From positions 1 to 5,611 of the forward strand of contig MFJA01000084.1 of NCBI GenBank assembly GCA_001779055.1: a stretch of DNA of 5,611 nucleotides, in the 5' to 3' direction. The position numbers were made by a program, and so were the translations under genes. Source of the stretch: Candidatus Gottesmanbacteria bacterium RBG_16_37_8 (GTDB taxonomy: Bacteria; Patescibacteriota; Microgenomatia; 2-02-FULL-39-11). Within the stretch, counting starts at the first letter, position 1, and each line of letters begins with the position of its first letter. Below are positions 1-4,573 of this stretch, piece by piece. Below the pieces are notes generated by a model, which saw nothing but the letters and a program-made list of their open reading frames with translations, was not told the origin of the DNA and searched no databases.

Positions 1-189
1 AGATGTTTAATATAAAAAATTATGGGGCAGTTAGGAAAAAGGGAGGGTTTTCCAGGCAGTGGTTATTTCAGCCTGTCATAATACTCCAAATCCAATACAA
101 ATACAAATAGATCAAAATCTATATATTTAAAGGGAATCTTATCCTATAATATTCGGTATTAAGTTTCCTTATCAAGTTGGAGAATTCTA
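1..189. other. Non-coding stretch downstream of the hydrolase gene
   Basis: No convincing gene is visible on either strand. The stretch holds two small inverted repeats. One is GGAAAA (34-39), loop AGGGAGGG, TTTTCC (48-53). The other is ATAGAT (107-112), loop CAAA, ATCTAT (117-122). Because the hydrolase gene ends at 190 and is transcribed leftwards, either could help end its transcript. Neither is a classical GC-rich hairpin with a U-tract, so this is only a suggestion. Confidence 0.5.
107..122 (-). terminator. Weak hairpin downstream of the hydrolase gene
   Basis: This is a 6-bp AT-rich perfect inverted repeat (ATAGAT/ATCTAT) with a 4-nt loop, about 70 nt past the hydrolase stop codon on the minus strand. 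The stem is short and has only one G-C pair, and no strong U-tract follows. It may be a terminator or a 3'-end processing hairpin, or mean nothing. Confidence 0.15.
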
Positions 190-1737
190 TTAGAGGTTTA
201 CTTCAGATAATTTAGCTTTCTCCGGACTGAGTATCCATTCAAAAATTCTTCCGAACATTTCTTTAAATTCTTTATACCTTAAGAGGTAGTCTCCATGTGA
301 CCAATTTATTTTCACTGCATTTAAAATATGCCCTGCATGAGGCAGGTAATCAGTTAGAGGCTCCATCATGCGCTGTTTAGCCAAATCAGCCGAAAAAAAT
401 TCATCTTCTAGATTCTTCTGCCCCCCACCCAAAACCAGGGCTACATCAGTCTGGGGACCGATTGAATTTCTCATCCATAAGTCCATGGGTTTGAAAGCAG
501 CTAACCTATCCTCAGCCTTCATTATAAATTTAAATAATGCCCAGTAATTATCTTTATCACTCCAATATCCCGGTTTTATACCCTCGGCTATCCTTTTTAA
601 AGCTGGAAATAATAAATTATATCTTTTATAGCGCCATTTTATCCACATCGGCCAGGTTAGATTAGGATCCTCCAAATTCTGATCGATTTCTTTAAGTCTT
701 CTTTTCTCATCTTCATTTAAGTCAGGAGGATTCTCCCGATTTGCATTCATCTTATTAAGTTCTCCTTGCAGTTCTTCGACGGTAAACCTTCCCTGATAAC
801 CTGATTTTCGAGCTTGTTCAATCATCTCCTCCTGTGCTCTGATATTCCATAGTAAAGGATATTTAGATCTGACAGCTCTTTGCCAAAAAAAGAATTCTTT
901 TCCGGCGTTAACTATAAATTTTCCAATTTCCCTATCAAACTGACCGCTTGGCTGTAACATAATAAGCCCGCTAATTTCCGTTTGAATATTATTCTTAACA
1001 AGAAGTTCCTTAAGAATAGCTTGGGCAACTACTGCATCCGGTGCTCCCATTGAATGGCCGGAGACAATAAGTTTTTCAGGAATTTTCCTTCCCATCTCTT
1101 TTTGCTGATTCAAAAGTTGGACAATAAAGGCAGCGTAGTATGAACCTCTTTCAATAATGTGCTCCGGAAACTCAAAACCTTTCATCAGTGCATCCTTTCC
1201 AACATGGGAACCGAGAGTACATACCAATCCCTGTTTGGGCAATTTATCGTTTTCCATCAGCATTGAATAAATATCAGCCATGGTCGGACTATACTGTGCC
1301 GCAGTTGAAATAATTCCCGCAATATGAAAAACTGCTATTTCTGACTGATTTGCGTTTGTTTGTTCTTCAACTTGATGATCTTCAGCGCGAGTAGTTTCCT
1401 TAGGATAGGCGACAGATGCCTGAAGATGAGGAATATTGCTCTCTCCATGCAGATGATTAAATATTCTTTGCACTTTGAGATTATATTTCGCTGTTTCTCT
1501 TATAATAAATTTATCACTTTTCCCTTCGATTTTCTCTGCCAATACTTGCTCTGCGGGAAAAATTCTCCCGATTATTTCTTGAAGCTGATCTGCCATCTCA
1601 GGAGATAAATAATTAAATTCAGGATTCTCAATTTCGGCTATTCCCCGAATTTGTTCTGTACGAGGATTAGTTAATAGTATATTGTCTCGTTGAATAATTG
1701 CTTGTGGTGTTGTTATACTTTTTGTTTCAATAGCCAT
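190..1737 (-). CDS. Large alpha/beta hydrolase (lipase/esterase-like)
   Basis: Probable serine hydrolase of the alpha/beta-hydrolase fold, 515 aa from ATG 1737; substrate unknown. The nucleophile elbow is VSGHSMGA, with Ser229 in GHSMG following a hydrophobic strand (KLIV). An earlier strand ending FHIAGI (His138) fits the HG-type oxyanion loop. Near the C-terminus a strand (DVALVLGGG, Asp431) and WSHGDYL (His481) are candidate Asp and His; the latter resembles the NHLDF-type His motif of acid lipases. Asp445, His467 and His470 are alternatives. About 200 residues, including a charged helical stretch, separate Ser from Asp, so there is a large lid or cap; about 130 residues precede the first core strand. 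No signal peptide or membrane helix is seen, so it is probably cytoplasmic. An in-frame GTG at 1758 (seven residues longer, GGAAAG upstream) is possible; I prefer the ATG with AGGCG just before it. The family is well supported, the catalytic Asp/His less so. Confidence 0.8.
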   Translation of the reverse strand: MAIETKSITTPQAIIQRDNILLTNPRTEQIRGIAEIENPEFNYLSPEMADQLQEIIGRIFPAEQVLAEKIEGKSDKFIIRETAKYNLKVQRIFNHLHGESNIPHLQASVAYPKETTRAEDHQVEEQTNANQSEIAVFHIAGIISTAAQYSPTMADIYSMLMENDKLPKQGLVCTLGSHVGKDALMKGFEFPEHIIERGSYYAAFIVQLLNQQKEMGRKIPEKLIVSGHSMGAPDAVVAQAILKELLVKNNIQTEISGLIMLQPSGQFDREIGKFIVNAGKEFFFWQRAVRSKYPLLWNIRAQEEMIEQARKSGYQGRFTVEELQGELNKMNANRENPPDLNEDEKRRLKEIDQNLEDPNLTWPMWIKWRYKRYNLLFPALKRIAEGIKPGYWSDKDNYWALFKFIMKAEDRLAAFKPMDLWMRNSIGPQTDVALVLGGGQKNLEDEFFSADLAKQRMMEPLTDYLPHAGHILNAVKINWSHGDYLLRYKEFKEMFGRIFEWILSPEKAKLSEVNL

Positions 1738-1746
1738 ATTACGCCT

Positions 1747-1777
1747 ATAGTATTGCACTTAATGACTTTCCAGTCAA
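1747..1777 (-). promoter_or_regulatory. Possible promoter of the hydrolase gene
   Basis: On the minus strand TTGACT (1772-1777, 5 of 6 bases match the -35 consensus) is followed after 19 nt by TACTAT (1747-1752, 4 of 6). The spacing is longer than ideal. Transcription would begin close to ATG 1737, downstream of the alternative GTG 1758, which would favour the ATG start. A small hairpin TGACT-TTCC-AGTCA (1763-1776) overlaps the -35 element. Read-through from the toxin genes upstream is the alternative. Confidence 0.3.
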
Positions 1778-1816
1778 ATATGGTTAACAATTAATAAAGA
1801 AATTAGCCGGAGATTT

Positions 1817-2179
1817 TTATTCAGCAGGAGGCGATTCTTTTTTTAGGTATTTATCATTTACTTCTTTTACTTCCTTGTTCAAGTCCTCAATAGTATGCTG
1901 GTATTTTCCATAAACTCCGGCAATCTCCTCAAATTGGCCAGCCTTTTGATCCAAAAAATCAGCCCACTTACCCTCTATTTTTTAATTTTATCCTCCACTT
2001 CTGCTATAATTCCCAACTTATGAAAGATTTGTAGATTTGCCTTATAGCCCTTTCTATTGCAATCCGCTTCCCCTAGAAGAAAACATAGGCTGAATAATCA
2101 GAAAATAGACTGCCAAAATAATTAAATTAAAGGTAGCTTTGATCTCTTGGCTTTTGCTGACTTTGAGATAATATAACCC
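1817..2179 (-). pseudogene. Interrupted gene: one membrane helix plus coiled-coil tail
   Basis: Directly after the Doc-like toxin stop, three overlapping minus-strand open segments form one plausible protein of about 110-120 aa. Segment A (2179-2054) reads LKVSKSQEIKATF and then a membrane helix (NLIILAVYFLIIQ, about 2081-2131). Segment B (2097-1975) continues LGEADCNRKGYKANLQ and ends EVEDKIKK. Segment C (1981-1817) carries IEGKWADFLDQKAGQF and a Glu/Lys-rich coiled-coil-like tail ending KKESPPAE. A and C share a frame and B lies in another, so two compensating shifts are needed; the second falls in a run of six A. No start codon with a ribosome site is visible, because segment A is in frame with the toxin gene behind its stop. 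I read it as a decayed single-pass membrane protein. Sequencing indels, or expression of segment C alone (for example from TTG 1954), are alternatives. Family not recognised. Confidence 0.55.
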
Positions 2180-2602
2180 TTATTCACTTCTCTTTGCCTG
2201 TTTCTTCAGCCAACTGGATATCTGTTCTACATTTAACTTCTTAATATCGATAGAAAGAGTAAAACCAATGATTTGCTTTTTTTTCGCTTCCAATTCGTAT
2301 CCGTTCAGGTTCAGAAAACGGACTGTAGAAAAATAGCCTGTCCTTTTATTTCCATCATTAAAAGGATGATTTCTTATTAATGATTGTATCAGTGCGGCTG
2401 CCTGAAACCAGATGTTTGAATATAGTAATTGTCCGGAAAATGTTGCTTTGGGTCTTTCGCAAGCAGAATGAAGTAAAGTAAAATCCCTAATACCTTCTCT
2501 TCCGCCGCCAATCTCTATCATTCGTTCATGAATAGCTACAATTTCTTCTATCTTTATATATTCTGTTTCAGATTTTGGCCAATTCTTTGATGGTATTTTC
2601 AT
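2180..2602 (-). CDS. doc: Doc-type (Fic-fold) toxin, death-on-curing family
   Basis: This 140-aa protein belongs to the Fic/Doc superfamily. The hallmark is HPFNDGNKRTG (residues 79-89), matching HxFx(D/A)GNKR of Doc toxins, with Lys86 where AMP-transferring Fic enzymes usually have Gly. In characterised Doc (phage P1) this variant phosphorylates the translation factor EF-Tu and stops protein synthesis; activity here is inferred. His79 is the expected catalytic residue, and Asn85, Lys86 and Arg87 the expected phosphate-binding residues. The N-terminal helix with HERMIEIGGGREGIRD and the LLHSACERP segment are also typical. Length is close to P1 Doc (126 aa). The start lies inside the antitoxin gene, giving a 35-nt overlap, so translation is probably coupled; a possible AGGA lies 12 nt upstream. 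The protein is complete and no key residue is missing. Confidence 0.9.
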   Translation of the reverse strand: MKIPSKNWPKSETEYIKIEEIVAIHERMIEIGGGREGIRDFTLLHSACERPKATFSGQLLYSNIWFQAAALIQSLIRNHPFNDGNKRTGYFSTVRFLNLNGYELEAKKKQIIGFTLSIDIKKLNVEQISSWLKKQAKRSE

Positions 2603-2813
2603 ATTTTTGGCTTATCCTATCAAGCCAGTCAAAGAATTCAGGAGTCAAACTCATCTTTGGCTTTTGATTTACAGGCTTGGCCAAGACCATTTTAGCTTTG
2701 ATATTTGTCTCAACTGACATTTCTTCACCAACTCTTAAGCCTGACTGAATAAGGAAATTTTTCGGTAAAGTCAAAGCAGCGCTATTGCCTACTTTAATTA
2801 TTTTTTGGATCAT
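2568..2813 (-). CDS. AbrB/MazE-type antitoxin paired with the Doc-like toxin
   Basis: This 81-aa protein has an N-terminal swapped-hairpin (AbrB/MazE/SpoVT) DNA-binding domain: IIKVGNSAALTLPKNFL (residues 5-21), then LRVGEEMSVET and a short strand KMVLAKP. In this family two copies form a barrel that binds palindromic operators. The C-terminal part (about 54-81: SLTPEFFDWLDRISQKYE and onwards) looks like an amphipathic tail that would wrap around and inhibit the toxin, as the Phd tail does with Doc; that role is inferred. It is the first gene of the operon, as is usual for antitoxins, and overlaps the toxin gene by 35 nt. It has a strong AGGAGG, a near-consensus promoter and an inverted repeat across the -10 box, which together suggest autorepression. 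It ends in TGA. Doc is classically paired with Phd, but AbrB-type partners are also known. Confidence 0.87.
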   Translation of the reverse strand: MIQKIIKVGNSAALTLPKNFLIQSGLRVGEEMSVETNIKAKMVLAKPVNQKPKMSLTPEFFDWLDRISQKYENTIKELAKI

Positions 2814-2823
2814 AAAATCATTA

Positions 2824-2832
2824 CCACCTCCT
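2824..2832 (-). promoter_or_regulatory. Strong ribosome binding site of the antitoxin gene
   Basis: The minus strand reads AGGAGGTGG here, 10 nt before ATG 2813. It is the strongest Shine-Dalgarno match in the window, whereas most other genes here have weak or no such site. It fits the high antitoxin synthesis a toxin-antitoxin operon needs. Confidence 0.8.
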
Positions 2833-2851
2833 GTTATAACCAGATTATAAC
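2833..2851. promoter_or_regulatory. Putative operator: perfect inverted repeat over the -10 box
   Basis: GTTATAA (2833-2839), spacer CCAGA, TTATAAC (2845-2851) form a perfect 7-bp-arm inverted repeat. One arm contains the -10 hexamer of the antitoxin promoter and the other covers the likely transcription start, ending next to the ribosome site. A homodimeric AbrB-type protein bound here would block RNA polymerase. The repeat is seen directly; its binding by the antitoxin is inferred. Confidence 0.6.
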
Positions 2852-2873
2852 ATGATCAAGAAAACCGCGTCAA
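2844..2873 (-). promoter_or_regulatory. Promoter of the AbrB-doc operon
   Basis: On the minus strand TTGACG (2868-2873, 5 of 6 to consensus) is followed after 18 nt by TATAAT (2844-2849, 6 of 6). TGT directly before the -10 box makes it an extended -10 (TGnTATAAT). Initiation would fall near 2837, giving a leader of about 24 nt that contains the AGGAGG site. Confidence 0.75.
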
Positions 2874-2901
2874 TGATTAACAGCAGGAAAAAAATTACTC
2901 T

Positions 2902-2929
2902 TTGAGAATAAAAGTCTCTATGATAAGAT
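2902..2929 (+). promoter_or_regulatory. Possible promoter of the carbonic-anhydrase-like gene
   Basis: TTGAGA (2902-2907, 5 of 6) is followed after 16 nt by TAAGAT (2924-2929, 4 of 6). Initiation about 7 nt downstream would be at or next to ATG 2937. Together with the lack of a ribosome binding site, this suggests a leaderless transcript. It is divergent from the toxin-antitoxin promoter about 50 bp away. Confidence 0.35.
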
Positions 2930-2936
2930 AACTCAC

Positions 2937-3299
2937 ATGAAATCATCCCATTCCTGCCAGGCTATCGTTGTCATTTGTATGGATTTTCGTTTAAGATCTG
3001 CAATAAGAAAATGGACAGACAAAACAATCAAAGGCGGCTTTGACAAGGTAGCTATAGCCGGCGGAGTCAAGAATCTGCCTTTTGTCCTGGATCAGGTAGA
3101 GCTTTCCTATAAGCTCCATCATATTACAGAGGTTTATCTTATTAACCACGAAGACTGCGGGGCTTATGGAGCTGAAAGTACTCTGGAAAAACACCAAAAA
3201 GACCTCAAATTTGCCAAAAAGATTATCAAAGAAAAATTCCCCCACCTCAAAATCATTACCCTCTATCAGAATCTTAACGGCCAATTCCTCAAAGTATAA
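2937..3299 (+). CDS. Minimal beta-carbonic-anhydrase-like protein
   Basis: This 120-aa protein has the zinc-site signature of beta-class carbonic anhydrases, which interconvert CO2 and bicarbonate. CMDFR (Cys14, Asp16, Arg18) matches CxDxR, and HEDCGAYG (His71, Cys74) matches the HxxC ligand pair. The Asp16-Arg18 dyad that frees the metal site is intact, and AIAGGVKNLPF (about 39-49) sits where the family has its Ala-Gly-Gly/Asn loop. It is far shorter than usual (about 170-220 aa): the N-terminal helices and most of the C-terminal part are absent, and it ends soon after a strand IITLYQ. It may be a reduced enzyme or a metal-binding homologue with another role; activity cannot be judged from sequence. 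No signal peptide. No ribosome site precedes ATG 2937, so a leaderless message is likely. It lies between two toxin-antitoxin modules with no evident functional link. Confidence 0.75.
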   Translation: MKSSHSCQAIVVICMDFRLRSAIRKWTDKTIKGGFDKVAIAGGVKNLPFVLDQVELSYKLHHITEVYLINHEDCGAYGAESTLEKHQKDLKFAKKIIKEKFPHLKIITLYQNLNGQFLKV

Positions 3300-3300
3300 T
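3274..3300 (+). promoter_or_regulatory. Possible promoter of the AbiEii-like pair
   Basis: TTAACG (3274-3279) and a perfect TATAAT (3295-3300) are separated by 15 nt, so the -10 box overlaps the stop codon of the preceding gene. The transcript would start around 3307, inside the hairpin region, and have a leader of about 55 nt before ATG 3362. The spacing is short and the -35 match moderate (4 of 6). Confidence 0.35.
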
Positions 3301-3316
3301 ACTGATGTAAATCAGT
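3301..3316 (+). terminator. Hairpin just after the carbonic-anhydrase-like gene
   Basis: ACTGAT (3301-3306), loop GTAA, ATCAGT (3311-3316) is a 6-bp stem two nt after the stop codon, followed by TTAT. It could be a weak terminator. It shares two bases with the next inverted repeat, so the two stems exclude each other if fully formed. Confidence 0.3.
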
Positions 3317-3333
3317 TTATCGGCTGGATAAAC
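3315..3333. promoter_or_regulatory. Inverted repeat upstream of the AbiEii-like pair
   Basis: GTTTATC (3315-3321), spacer GGCTG, GATAAAC (3327-3333) is a perfect 7-bp inverted repeat. The half-site GATAAA occurs once more at 3346-3351, 11 nt before ATG 3362. This could be the operator of the downstream pair or part of a leader hairpin. The role is inferred from position only. Confidence 0.4.
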
Positions 3334-3361
3334 CACCGAATTTAAGATAAAATATAAAATT

Positions 3362-3601
3362 ATGGTCTTCATCTGGGATTACGATATCAACGAGCTGAAG
3401 AAAACTGAACAAGGCAGAATCAAGATTCTTGAGCGGATGATCAATTACGGTCCTGGCAAAGAAAAAATAAAACTTGCCGATGTCAAAAAATACTGGGGTA
3501 AATTGGATCTTTATGAACCCCAAAAACATTTACTGGAACTGTTAATATGGAAAAAATGTCAATCCTCACACCGGTCCAAAAACTCATTTTCGATCAAATA
3601 A
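3362..3601 (+). CDS. Small putative antitoxin, DUF6922-like partner of AbiEii
   Basis: This is a 79-aa protein. FIWDYDINELKK (3-14), ILERMINYG (22-30), IKLADVKKYWGKLDL (36-50) and HLLELLIW (56-63) resemble the small proteins (DUF6922-like) commonly encoded just before AbiEii/AbiGii nucleotidyltransferases, where they are presumed antitoxins. I recognise this from the pattern F-W-D-Y/V-D, ILER...YG, ...Y-G/W-..., LLEL..W and not from a search. The last 16 residues (KKCQ onwards) lie in the overlap with the next gene and look less conserved. The 55-nt overlap (3547-3601, different frame) suggests coupled translation and a fixed toxin:antitoxin ratio. No Shine-Dalgarno sequence precedes ATG 3362; the upstream bases are A/T only. 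The family call is moderate; the antitoxin role is inferred from context. Confidence 0.62.
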   Translation: MVFIWDYDINELKKTEQGRIKILERMINYGPGKEKIKLADVKKYWGKLDLYEPQKHLLELLIWKKCQSSHRSKNSFSIK

Positions 3602-4206
3602 GTAAGTCACCTTTTATCCGATCAAACTTTTATTTTACAGGTGGTACTGCTCTTTCTGAATTCTATTTAAAACATAGGTTTTCTGAAGACCTGGATTTTT
3701 TTTCGGAAAAAAAATTTGAGATCGACCAAGTTAGAAGGGAAGTTAGTCTTTGGACAAAAGAATTAAATTTTTCCTATAAGTCCCAACAAAAAGGTTTTAC
3801 CTATTTCTTTTTCTTTAAGTTTAAAAATAATAAAAGTATAAAGGTAGATTTTGGTTATTACCCTCCGCAACGCGTTGAAAAAGGGAAAATTTATAAGAAA
3901 ATAACAATCGACAGTCTTCTTGATATTGCCATAAATAAGTTTGCAGCAATTCATCAAAGAAGTGCCTCTAAGGATATAGCAGATTTATATTTTCTTTTAA
4001 AGAAATTCACAATTTGGGATTTAATCGAAGGAGCAAAAATTAAATTCCATATGGAAACTGATCCTTGGATTTTAAGCTCGGATTTATTGTTTGCTACAAA
4101 AGATATTAATACTCTTCCCCGAATGATAAAAAGGGTAACTCTCTATGAACTGAAGAATTTTTTTCTCCAATTAGCCTTAAAATTAGGTAAAAAGGCAATC
4201 AGATAA
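3547..4206 (+). CDS. AbiEii/AbiGii-type nucleotidyltransferase toxin
   Basis: This 219-aa protein belongs to the nucleotidyltransferase family of abortive-infection toxins (AbiEii/AbiGii; MenT-like). The signature is FYFTGGTAL (28-36, the GG motif), then RFSEDLDFF (44-52) with the metal-binding pair Asp48 and Asp50, and KVDFGY (99-104) with Asp101 as third acidic residue. Further on, the helical motif DIAINKFAAIHQRSASKDIADLYFL (126-150) carries the conserved Lys131 and Lys142-Asp143...Asp146. Relatives block growth by adding nucleotides to tRNA or use GTP; the target here is unknown. All catalytic positions are present, though it is shorter than AbiEii proteins of about 300 aa and has a compact C-terminal helical part. 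ATG 3547 is preceded by GGAAC at 8 nt and lies within the preceding small gene; ATG 3556 is a possible second start. The pair is AbiE-like (type IV) in layout. Confidence 0.88.
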   Translation: MEKMSILTPVQKLIFDQISKSPFIRSNFYFTGGTALSEFYLKHRFSEDLDFFSEKKFEIDQVRREVSLWTKELNFSYKSQQKGFTYFFFFKFKNNKSIKVDFGYYPPQRVEKGKIYKKITIDSLLDIAINKFAAIHQRSASKDIADLYFLLKKFTIWDLIEGAKIKFHMETDPWILSSDLLFATKDINTLPRMIKRVTLYELKNFFLQLALKLGKKAIR

Positions 4207-4233
4207 ACAACAATAGTCTTTTCCTCAAGATCC

Positions 4234-4249
4234 AATAGCCTAATCTATT
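4234..4249. terminator. Weak hairpin between convergent genes
   Basis: AATAG (4234-4238), loop CCTAAT, CTATT (4245-4249) lies in the 41-bp gap between the nucleotidyltransferase gene and the convergent short gene, and touches the stop codon of the latter. The stem has 5 bp and is AT-rich. It is placed where a shared bidirectional terminator would sit, but is weak. Confidence 0.2.
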
Positions 4250-4469
4250 AATCTCTAAATGCTCCCGATCCTCCGGCACCGGCTTGTTCAGCTCCGGCAG
4301 CTCTATCCCCAGCTGCTTGTTGAATATCCTGTTGAATATCCTCTGGAGTCGGTTCAGGTGCTGGAGTTGGTTTTTCTTCAGTTCCGCTTCCTTGGGGAGG
4401 AGGATCTGATGTAAATCTCATTTCCGCTGACATTGGTTGAATAGATCTCATTTCTAAATTATTCCCCAT
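4248..4469 (-). CDS. Short Pro/Glu- and Ala/Gly-rich protein, probably disordered
   Basis: This 73-aa protein is of no recognised family. Residues 1-20 are ordinary and Met-rich (four Met, including MRSIQPM and EMRF). Residues 22-43 are rich in Pro, Glu and Thr (DPPPQGSGTEEKPTPAPEP), then comes a duplicated DIQQDIQQ and a final Ala/Gly-rich stretch ending GSGAFRD. It contains no Cys, membrane helix or signal peptide. The composition predicts an intrinsically disordered chain. I chose ATG 4469 because GGAAG lies 9 nt before it and a promoter-like pair (TTGCCA, 17 nt, TAATAT) lies just upstream. A longer form from TTG 4535 would start inside that -35 box. It is convergent with the nucleotidyltransferase gene and divergent from the deoxyribosyltransferase-like gene. 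Higher GC than its surroundings and clear regulatory signals favour a real gene, but an accidental frame cannot be excluded. Confidence 0.5.
   Translation of the reverse strand: MGNNLEMRSIQPMSAEMRFTSDPPPQGSGTEEKPTPAPEPTPEDIQQDIQQAAGDRAAGAEQAGAGGSGAFRD
4319..4342 (-). repeat. Two tandem copies of a 12-bp unit
   Basis: The unit GTTGAATATCCT (plus strand) occurs twice in a row (4319-4330 and 4331-4342) without mismatch. It encodes the doubled DIQQ of the short Pro/Ala-rich protein and keeps the frame. It is most simply a recent slippage duplication. Confidence 0.85.
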
Positions 4470-4506
4470 AATTTTACACTTCCCTCTGGGATTGCAGACT
4501 GAAGGG

Positions 4507-4535
4507 ATATTATTAACATTGTCTTTATTTGGCAA
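4507..4535 (-). promoter_or_regulatory. Promoter of the short Pro/Ala-rich gene
   Basis: On the minus strand TTGCCA (4530-4535, 5 of 6) is followed after exactly 17 nt by TAATAT (4507-4512, 4 of 6). Initiation near 4500 gives a leader of about 30 nt containing GAGGGAAG ahead of ATG 4469. This is the main argument for that start over TTG 4535. Confidence 0.5.
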
Positions 4536-4561
4536 TGCATCACCGTACTGTACATAAGAGT

Positions 4562-4567
4562 TATAAT
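4562..4567 (+). promoter_or_regulatory. -10 box of the deoxyribosyltransferase-like gene; leaderless start
   Basis: A perfect TATAAT ends 6 nt before ATG 4574, so the first transcribed base would be at or next to the A of the start codon. No ribosome binding site precedes this ATG. There is no -35 consensus at the normal distance; the sequence there is part of CATCACCGTACTGTA, which has a near-copy upstream of the next gene. Confidence 0.5.
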
Positions 4568-4573
4568 ATTCCT

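Noticed and set aside
1360..1608. Plus-strand frame of 82 aa inside the hydrolase gene
   Set aside because: It lies fully opposite a well-supported hydrolase; its Phe/Ser/Cys-rich, irregular composition is typical of an antisense shadow, and no ribosome site or promoter is seen.
1975..1990. Programmed -1 frameshift at the A-run in the interrupted membrane/coiled-coil gene
   Set aside because: The run is not a classical X-XXY-YYZ slippery heptamer in the reading frame, and a second unrelated shift upstream is also needed, so decay or sequencing error is simpler.
2991..3284. Minus-strand frame of 97 aa opposite the carbonic-anhydrase-like gene
   Set aside because: It is antisense to a gene with an intact zinc-site signature; the Phe/Val-rich composition mirrors Lys/Glu-rich codons on the other strand.
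3317..3529. Minus-strand frame of 70 aa opposite the small putative antitoxin
   Set aside because: The plus-strand frame has recognisable family motifs and sits correctly before its partner; this one has neither motifs nor start signals.
3763..3957. Minus-strand frame of 64 aa inside the nucleotidyltransferase gene
   Set aside because: Antisense shadow of a gene with all catalytic motifs.
4470..4535. Longer form of the short Pro/Ala-rich protein from TTG 4535
   Set aside because: The TTG is part of a -35 hexamer with correctly spaced -10 box, so the added 22 codons would largely lie upstream of the transcript start.
4529..4573. N-terminal extension of the deoxyribosyltransferase-like protein from TTG 4529
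   Set aside because: The 15 extra residues (including HHRTVHKSYN) precede the natural first strand and cover a perfect TATAAT; no ribosome site lies before the TTG.
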